Shown here piece by piece: positions 59,911 through 64,000 of a stretch of 64,000 bases of DNA. Every line of letters begins with the position of its first letter. Position 1 is the stretch's first letter. A program made the position numbers and the translations under genes. The notes below the pieces were generated by a model. The model had not been told where the DNA came from and did no database searches. It saw only the letters and a list, made by a program, of their open reading frames with translations. The DNA is from Nocardia jinanensis (GTDB lineage Bacteria; Actinomycetota; Actinomycetes; Mycobacteriales; Mycobacteriaceae): the NCBI RefSeq assembly GCF_014645735.1, contig NZ_BMMH01000008.1, positions 62,001 to 126,000 of the forward strand, given 5' to 3'.

Positions 59911-60687
59911 TCAGCCGAAACGGCCGGAGATGTAATCCTCGGTGGCCTTTTCTCCCGGGTTGGAGAAGATCTTCTCGGTATCGTCGATTTCGACGAGCCG
60001 GCCCGGTTTGCCCTGGGCCTCGAGGTTGAAGAAACCGGTCTTATCGCTCACCCGCGCCGCCTGCTGCATATTGTGGGTGACGATGACGATGGTGTATTCC
60101 TTCTTCAATTCGGTGATCAGATCCTCGATCGCCAGGGTGGAGATCGGGTCGAGCGCCGAACAGGGCTCGTCCATCAGCAGCACATCCGGGGAGACCGCGA
60201 TGGCGCGCGCGATGCACAGACGCTGCTGCTGACCGCCGGAAAGGCCGCCACCGGGCTTGTCCAGGCGATCCTTCACCTCGTTCCACAGGTTCGCGCCGCG
60301 CAGCGAGCGTTCGGCGACCTCGTCGAGTTCGCCCTTGTTGCGCACACCCTGCAGTTTGAGACCGGCCACCACATTGTCGCGAATGGACATGGTGGGGAAC
60401 GGGTTCGGCCGCTGGAACACCATGCCGATGGTGCGGCGTACGCCGACCGGATCCACCTGCGAGGCGTAGATGTCCTCGCCGTCGAGCATGACGGCGCCGG
60501 AGACGCTGGCGCTCGGGGTCACCTCGTGCATCCGGTTCAGCGACCGCAGCACAGTGGATTTACCGCAACCGGACGGGCCGATGAAGGCGGTCACACTGCG
60601 CGGCAAGACGTTGAGCGAGACATCGGCCACGGCGTGGAACTTGCCGTAGAAGATGTTCAGGTCTTTGATGTCGATCCGCTTGGCCAT
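59911..60687 (-). CDS. pstB: Phosphate ABC transporter ATP-binding protein PstB
   Basis: A 258-residue ATPase driving phosphate import. Walker A is GPSGCGKST (about 36-44), the Q-loop is in FQRPNPFP, the signature is LSGGQQQRLCIARAIA, and Walker B is VLLMDEPCSALDP, followed by the switch His in THNMQQAARVSDKTGFF. It is the last gene of the pstSCAB operon, 20 bp after pstA. The length equals the family. Confidence 0.97.
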   Translation of the reverse strand: MAKRIDIKDLNIFYGKFHAVADVSLNVLPRSVTAFIGPSGCGKSTVLRSLNRMHEVTPSASVSGAVMLDGEDIYASQVDPVGVRRTIGMVFQRPNPFPTMSIRDNVVAGLKLQGVRNKGELDEVAERSLRGANLWNEVKDRLDKPGGGLSGGQQQRLCIARAIAVSPDVLLMDEPCSALDPISTLAIEDLITELKKEYTIVIVTHNMQQAARVSDKTGFFNLEAQGKPGRLVEIDDTEKIFSNPGEKATEDYISGRFG

Positions 60688-60707
60688 CAGTTATTCCGTT
60701 TCCGCCC

Positions 60708-61613
60708 TTATCGGTTCCGCGTGAGGAGCTTGTTGACAGCCGCGGCCGCCAGGTAGAGCACCGCGATCATGAGGATCAAGGTCAGCGCGGCACCCCACAC
60801 CCGCTGCCGGCCCGCGTCCTCGGCGCTCTTGAGTTCCTGGAAGATCAGCAGCGGCAACGAGGCCATATTGCCGTCGAAGATGTTCATGTTGATCGCCTTG
60901 CTGTAGCCGACCAGCACCAGCACCGGGGCCGTCTCGCCCATCACGCGCGCCAGCGCGAGCAGGATCCCGGAGATCATGCCGGGCAGGGCAGTCGGGATGA
61001 CGATCTTCACGATCGTCTTCCACTTCGGGATGCCGAGCGCGTAGGAGGCCTCACGCAATTCGTCCGGGACGAGCTTGAGCATCTCCTCGGTATTGCGCAC
61101 GACCACCGGAAGCATCAGCAGCACCAGGGCCAGCGCCACGGCGAACGAACTCTGCGGGAATCCCAGGGTCGCGATCCACAGCGCGAAGATGAACAGGGCC
61201 GCGACGATCGAGGGAACGCCGGCCAGGATATCGACCATGAAGGTGGTCACCTTGGCGAACCGGCCGGTGCCGTACTCGATCAGGTACACCGCGGCCATGA
61301 TGCCGAGCGGTACGGCGATGACCGCGGCCACCGCCGACTGCACGATGGTGCCGTAGATCGCGTGGTACACACCGCCGCCGGACTGGTCGGGCAGCACGCC
61401 CTTCTGCGAGTTCTGCCACCAGTCGAGCGACAGGACGACACCGATACCGTTGCTGACGACCATCCACAGCACCCAGCCCAGTGGGATGAGCGCAATGAGG
61501 AAGCACAGTGCGAACACCACGGTGGCGAGGTTGTTCTTGATCTTGCGAGCCGTGCTCACGTCCCGGAAGGTGGGCGCCTTGATCGGCTTGTCGAGGCTGG
61601 TCGTGGTGGTCAT
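60708..61613 (-). CDS. pstA: Phosphate ABC transporter permease PstA
   Basis: A 301-residue membrane permease with about six helices and the cytoplasmic EAA-type loop (RNTEEMLKLVPDELREASYALGIPKWKTIVKIVIPTALPGMISG). It forms the channel with PstC. Its ATG shares one base with the pstC stop (TGATG), so translation is coupled. Confidence 0.96.
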   Translation of the reverse strand: MTTTTSLDKPIKAPTFRDVSTARKIKNNLATVVFALCFLIALIPLGWVLWMVVSNGIGVVLSLDWWQNSQKGVLPDQSGGGVYHAIYGTIVQSAVAAVIAVPLGIMAAVYLIEYGTGRFAKVTTFMVDILAGVPSIVAALFIFALWIATLGFPQSSFAVALALVLLMLPVVVRNTEEMLKLVPDELREASYALGIPKWKTIVKIVIPTALPGMISGILLALARVMGETAPVLVLVGYSKAINMNIFDGNMASLPLLIFQELKSAEDAGRQRVWGAALTLILMIAVLYLAAAAVNKLLTRNR

Positions 61614-62659
61614 CAGCCGTTCACCTTTCCGCCTGCCGCGAGCCGGGCCAGCGCGTTGACGACGAAGGTCAGCGCGAAGAGCACGAAGCCCGCCGCGATA
61701 TATGCGCCGGTCGGCAGCGGTGCGCTGAATTCGGCGGCGGCCGAGGCGATCTTGGACGCGAAGGTGAACCCGCCGTCGAACAGCGACCAGGTTCCGGGGG
61801 TCGACGAGATCTTCAGGATGAGCAGGACCGCGATTGTCTCACCGAGTGCGCGGCCGAGACCCAGCATCGAACCGGCGATCACACCGCTGCGGCCGTAGGG
61901 CAGGACGGTCATCCGCACGACTTCCCATTTGGTCGCGCCGAGCGCCTGGGCGGCTTCGATATGCGCCAGCGGGGTCAGTGCGAAAACCTCACGCGATACC
62001 GAGGTGATGATCGGCAGGATCATCACCGCCAGCACCACACCGGCGGTGAAGATCGTGCCACCGCCGCCGATCGAGACATTGCCGTCGGAGAACAGGAAGA
62101 ACCAGCCGAGATTCCCGTTGAGGAACTCCTGCAGCGGTTTCAGATACTCCGCCAGCACCAGCAGACCCCACAGGCCGTACACGATCGAGGGCACCGCGGC
62201 CAGCAGATCGGTCAGCATGGAGAACGGGCGGGCCAGCCGCTTCGGTGCGTAGCGGGTGAGGAACAACGCGATGCCGACACCGATCGGCACCGCGATGACC
62301 AGCGCGAAAGCGGAGCTCAACACCGTCACCATGAACAGGTCACGAATACCGAAGCGGAGATTGTCCGCATCGCCGGTGTTGAACTCCGCACTGGTGAAGA
62401 AGTTCACCTCGTCAGCCCGGAGCGAAGGCATCGCACGGATCAGCAGGAACAGCGCGATCAGCGCGATCGATGCCACGATGATCGCGGCCGCGGCGGTCGC
62501 CAGCGATTTGAAGATCAGTTCGGCTCGCGGGCTGTTGCCGCCACTGTTGCGCGACGGCGTTCTCTTGGGGTCGCTCGACATGGATGCAGTGTCTCCGGCC
62601 TTCCGCGGACCCGTCACTGCTGACGAGTCCGCGGCCGCTACCTCTGGGTTGACTGTCAT
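61613..62659 (-). CDS. pstC: Phosphate ABC transporter permease PstC
   Basis: A 348-residue permease with a polar N-terminal extension of about 45 residues, six helices and the EAA loop (SREVFALTPLAHIEAAQALGATKWEVVRMTVLPYGRSGVIAGSMLGLGRALGET). The ATG at 62659 is likely, 10 bp after the pstS stop; an internal ATG at about 62581 would fit the core as well. Confidence 0.96.
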   Translation of the reverse strand: MTVNPEVAAADSSAVTGPRKAGDTASMSSDPKRTPSRNSGGNSPRAELIFKSLATAAAAIIVASIALIALFLLIRAMPSLRADEVNFFTSAEFNTGDADNLRFGIRDLFMVTVLSSAFALVIAVPIGVGIALFLTRYAPKRLARPFSMLTDLLAAVPSIVYGLWGLLVLAEYLKPLQEFLNGNLGWFFLFSDGNVSIGGGGTIFTAGVVLAVMILPIITSVSREVFALTPLAHIEAAQALGATKWEVVRMTVLPYGRSGVIAGSMLGLGRALGETIAVLLILKISSTPGTWSLFDGGFTFASKIASAAAEFSAPLPTGAYIAAGFVLFALTFVVNALARLAAGGKVNG

Positions 62660-62669
62660 ATTCGCGCTA

Positions 62670-63779
62670 TCAGGAGATGGCGTTGATCGCCGTGGTCAGC
62701 TTGGTCTTGAACTCCTCCGGGATCGGCACGTAACCGTTGTCCGCCAAACCGTCCTGGCCGTTGGTGACGGCGGAGGTCAGGAATGCCTTGACAGCGGTCG
62801 CGGTCGCCCCGTCGGCGTACTTCGAGCACACGATCTCATAGGTCGGCAGGATGATCGGGTAGGCGCCGCTCTCGGTCGGCTTGTAGAACGACGAGGTGTC
62901 GAGCACCAGGTCGTTGCCCTCGCCCTTGATCTTCACACCGTTGATCGCCTTGGCGGCGGTCTCGGAGTTCAACTCGACCGGTTCGGGTCCGGCGGAGGTG
63001 ACGACCCGGGTCACCGACAGGTTCTGCGATTTGGCGAACGACCACTCGTTGTAGGAGATGGAGTTCTTCGTGTTCTTCACCGCGGCCGAGGTGCCCTCGT
63101 TGCCCTGGGTGCCCTCACCGACGCCACCGTTGAAGACCTTGCCCGCACCCTTGCCCCACGCGCCTTCGGAAGCGGCGTCCAGGTACAGCTGGAAGTTGTC
63201 GGTGGTGCCGGACTCGTCGGACCGGTAGACGACCTTGATCGGCTCGGCGGGCAGCTGCTTGCCCTCGTTGAGCGCCTTGATCTCGGGAGCGTCCCAGGTC
63301 TTGACGGCACCGTTGAAGATCTTGGCCAGGGTCGGGCCGTCGAGTGCGAGGTCGGTGACGCCGTCGATGTTGTAGGTGATGGCGATCGGGCCGAACACGG
63401 TCGGCAGGTTCCACGCGGGGGACGCACAGCGCTCGGCGGCCGCGGCGGGCTCGCCCTTCTTCTCGCTGAGCGGGGAGTCGCTACCGGCGAAATCGGTCTG
63501 GCCGCCGAGGAATTCCTTGACACCCGCGCCGGAACCGCTCGAGGTGTAGTTGAGGGTCTGGCCGTCGCAGTTGGTCTCGAAGGCGGCGGTGAAACGCTCC
63601 ACGGCGTTCTTCTGCGCCGACGAACCGCTCGCTTTGAGCGCCTCCTTGCCACCGCAGGTGACGTCGGCATTGGCCTCGACACCGGTGGCGGACGCATTGT
63701 CGTCGCTGCCGCAGGCGGCCAGCGGCAGGGTCACGGCCGCGATCACACCGACGAGGGCGCTGCTGCGCTTGAACTTCAC
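62670..63779 (-). CDS. pstS: Phosphate-binding lipoprotein PstS
   Basis: A 369-residue lipoprotein that captures phosphate outside the membrane. The signal peptide ends in the lipobox LAAC with C23. The binding protein has the KASGSSAQKNAVERF and YTSSGSGAGVKEFLGGQTDFAGSDSPLS segments, then VYRSDESGTTDNFQLYL; the Ser and Thr residues here coordinate phosphate. The GTG at 63779 has a GGAGGA site. It is the first gene of the operon, 150 bp downstream of a PHO-type box. Confidence 0.96.
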   Translation of the reverse strand: MKFKRSSALVGVIAAVTLPLAACGSDDNASATGVEANADVTCGGKEALKASGSSAQKNAVERFTAAFETNCDGQTLNYTSSGSGAGVKEFLGGQTDFAGSDSPLSEKKGEPAAAAERCASPAWNLPTVFGPIAITYNIDGVTDLALDGPTLAKIFNGAVKTWDAPEIKALNEGKQLPAEPIKVVYRSDESGTTDNFQLYLDAASEGAWGKGAGKVFNGGVGEGTQGNEGTSAAVKNTKNSISYNEWSFAKSQNLSVTRVVTSAGPEPVELNSETAAKAINGVKIKGEGNDLVLDTSSFYKPTESGAYPIILPTYEIVCSKYADGATATAVKAFLTSAVTNGQDGLADNGYVPIPEEFKTKLTTAINAIS

Positions 63780-63893
63780 TCCAGTCCTCCGGACGTCCTA
63801 CTCGCCCGGTCCCTCACCGGCCCGGGCGCGTGTGGTGGTGCGGCCGTTCGCGGGGGAACTTGCACACCAGGCGATCTACTGCCGCCCAGAATC

Positions 63894-63899
63894 AACCTA
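63894..63899 (-). promoter_or_regulatory. Candidate -10 element of the pst operon
   Basis: TAGGTT on the minus strand, 31 bp downstream of the PHO-type repeat, so the repeat would cover the -35 region. Confidence 0.4.
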
Positions 63900-63930
63900 G
63901 GGCGCGTCGGTGGACAGCTGGACCAGGGCA

Positions 63931-63948
63931 AGTGAACGGAAGGTGAAC
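63931..63948 (-). promoter_or_regulatory. PHO/RegX3-type box upstream of pstS
   Basis: On the minus strand, GTTCACC-TTCC-GTTCACT, two direct repeats with 11-bp period, equal to the PHO box pattern bound by PhoP in Streptomyces and RegX3 in mycobacteria. It predicts induction of pstSCAB under phosphate limitation. Confidence 0.85.
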
Positions 63949-64000
63949 AGGGCGGCGCTAACACGTCCGTTATGTGTGATGTTTGCCGCGCCGTTACTCC

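Overview
The window is high-GC actinobacterial chromosome and most likely comes from Nocardia or a close relative in the mycolic-acid-bearing Mycobacteriales. The evidence is a mycobacterium-like gene order, a salicylate synthase plus salicyl-AMP ligase pair of the nocobactin type under iron boxes, the PrrA/PrrB two-component pair, an RpfA-type resuscitation factor, PlsB2/PlsC, a DesA-type desaturase and SepH. It is almost entirely ordinary chromosomal sequence. I see no insertion sequence, phage or CRISPR array.

Layout. 1-1223 is the N-terminal part of a nitrate/nitrite-sensor-type histidine kinase that leaves the window. 1.5-6.5 kb holds an acyl-CoA synthetase (PrpE-like), a small hemophore-like secreted protein, a dispersed intergenic repeat and prrA-prrB. 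6.6-14.4 kb holds an FKBP prolyl isomerase, two citrate synthases (gltA and citA) flanking pdxH, a hypothetical, serC and sepH. 14.5-18.5 kb is a block of small conserved actinobacterial genes (TrmH-type methylase, DUF2537, YccF, MarR, DUF2530, TetR). 18.5-26.5 kb holds a sacsin-like ATPase, a DUF3027 protein, a glutaminyl cyclase-like lipoprotein, an MFS protein and a DUF2771 protein. 26.5-35.1 kb holds cspB, rpfA with a long regulated leader, a helicase-associated protein, an M1 peptidase and an XPB helicase. From memory, much of 4.4-35 kb follows the order of M. tuberculosis Rv0903c-Rv0861c.

35.3-48.9 kb is a more lineage-specific stretch: LysE exporter, ECF41/SigJ-type sigma factor, GNAT, DAHP synthase with an aromatic leader peptide, a carboxymuconolactone decarboxylase gene with a matching ECF41-type promoter, an SDR enzyme, the convergent siderophore pair nbtT/nbtS, the phospholipid operon plsB2-plsC and polyprenol-phosphate mannose synthase. 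49.0-51.0 kb carries four tRNA genes (Phe, Asp, Glu, Lys) bracketing a gamma-butyrolactone-receptor-like TetR gene and about 870 bp without a convincing gene but rich in dyads. 51.5-63.8 kb (desA, dusB, an LCP ligase, phoU, pstSCAB) follows the order of the M. tuberculosis Rv0820-Rv0824c region, with a PHO/RegX3-type box upstream of pstS.

The most interesting signals are regulatory. They are an exact ECF41 promoter match before the decarboxylase gene with the sigma gene nearby, a probably leaderless Tyr-Phe-Trp-Phe leader peptide before DAHP synthase, a CRP-type palindrome plus a c-di-AMP (ydaO-type) riboswitch before rpfA, a structured leader before a secreted protein of unknown function, a 141-bp repeat present twice 48 kb apart, and probable operators around the butyrolactone-receptor gene.
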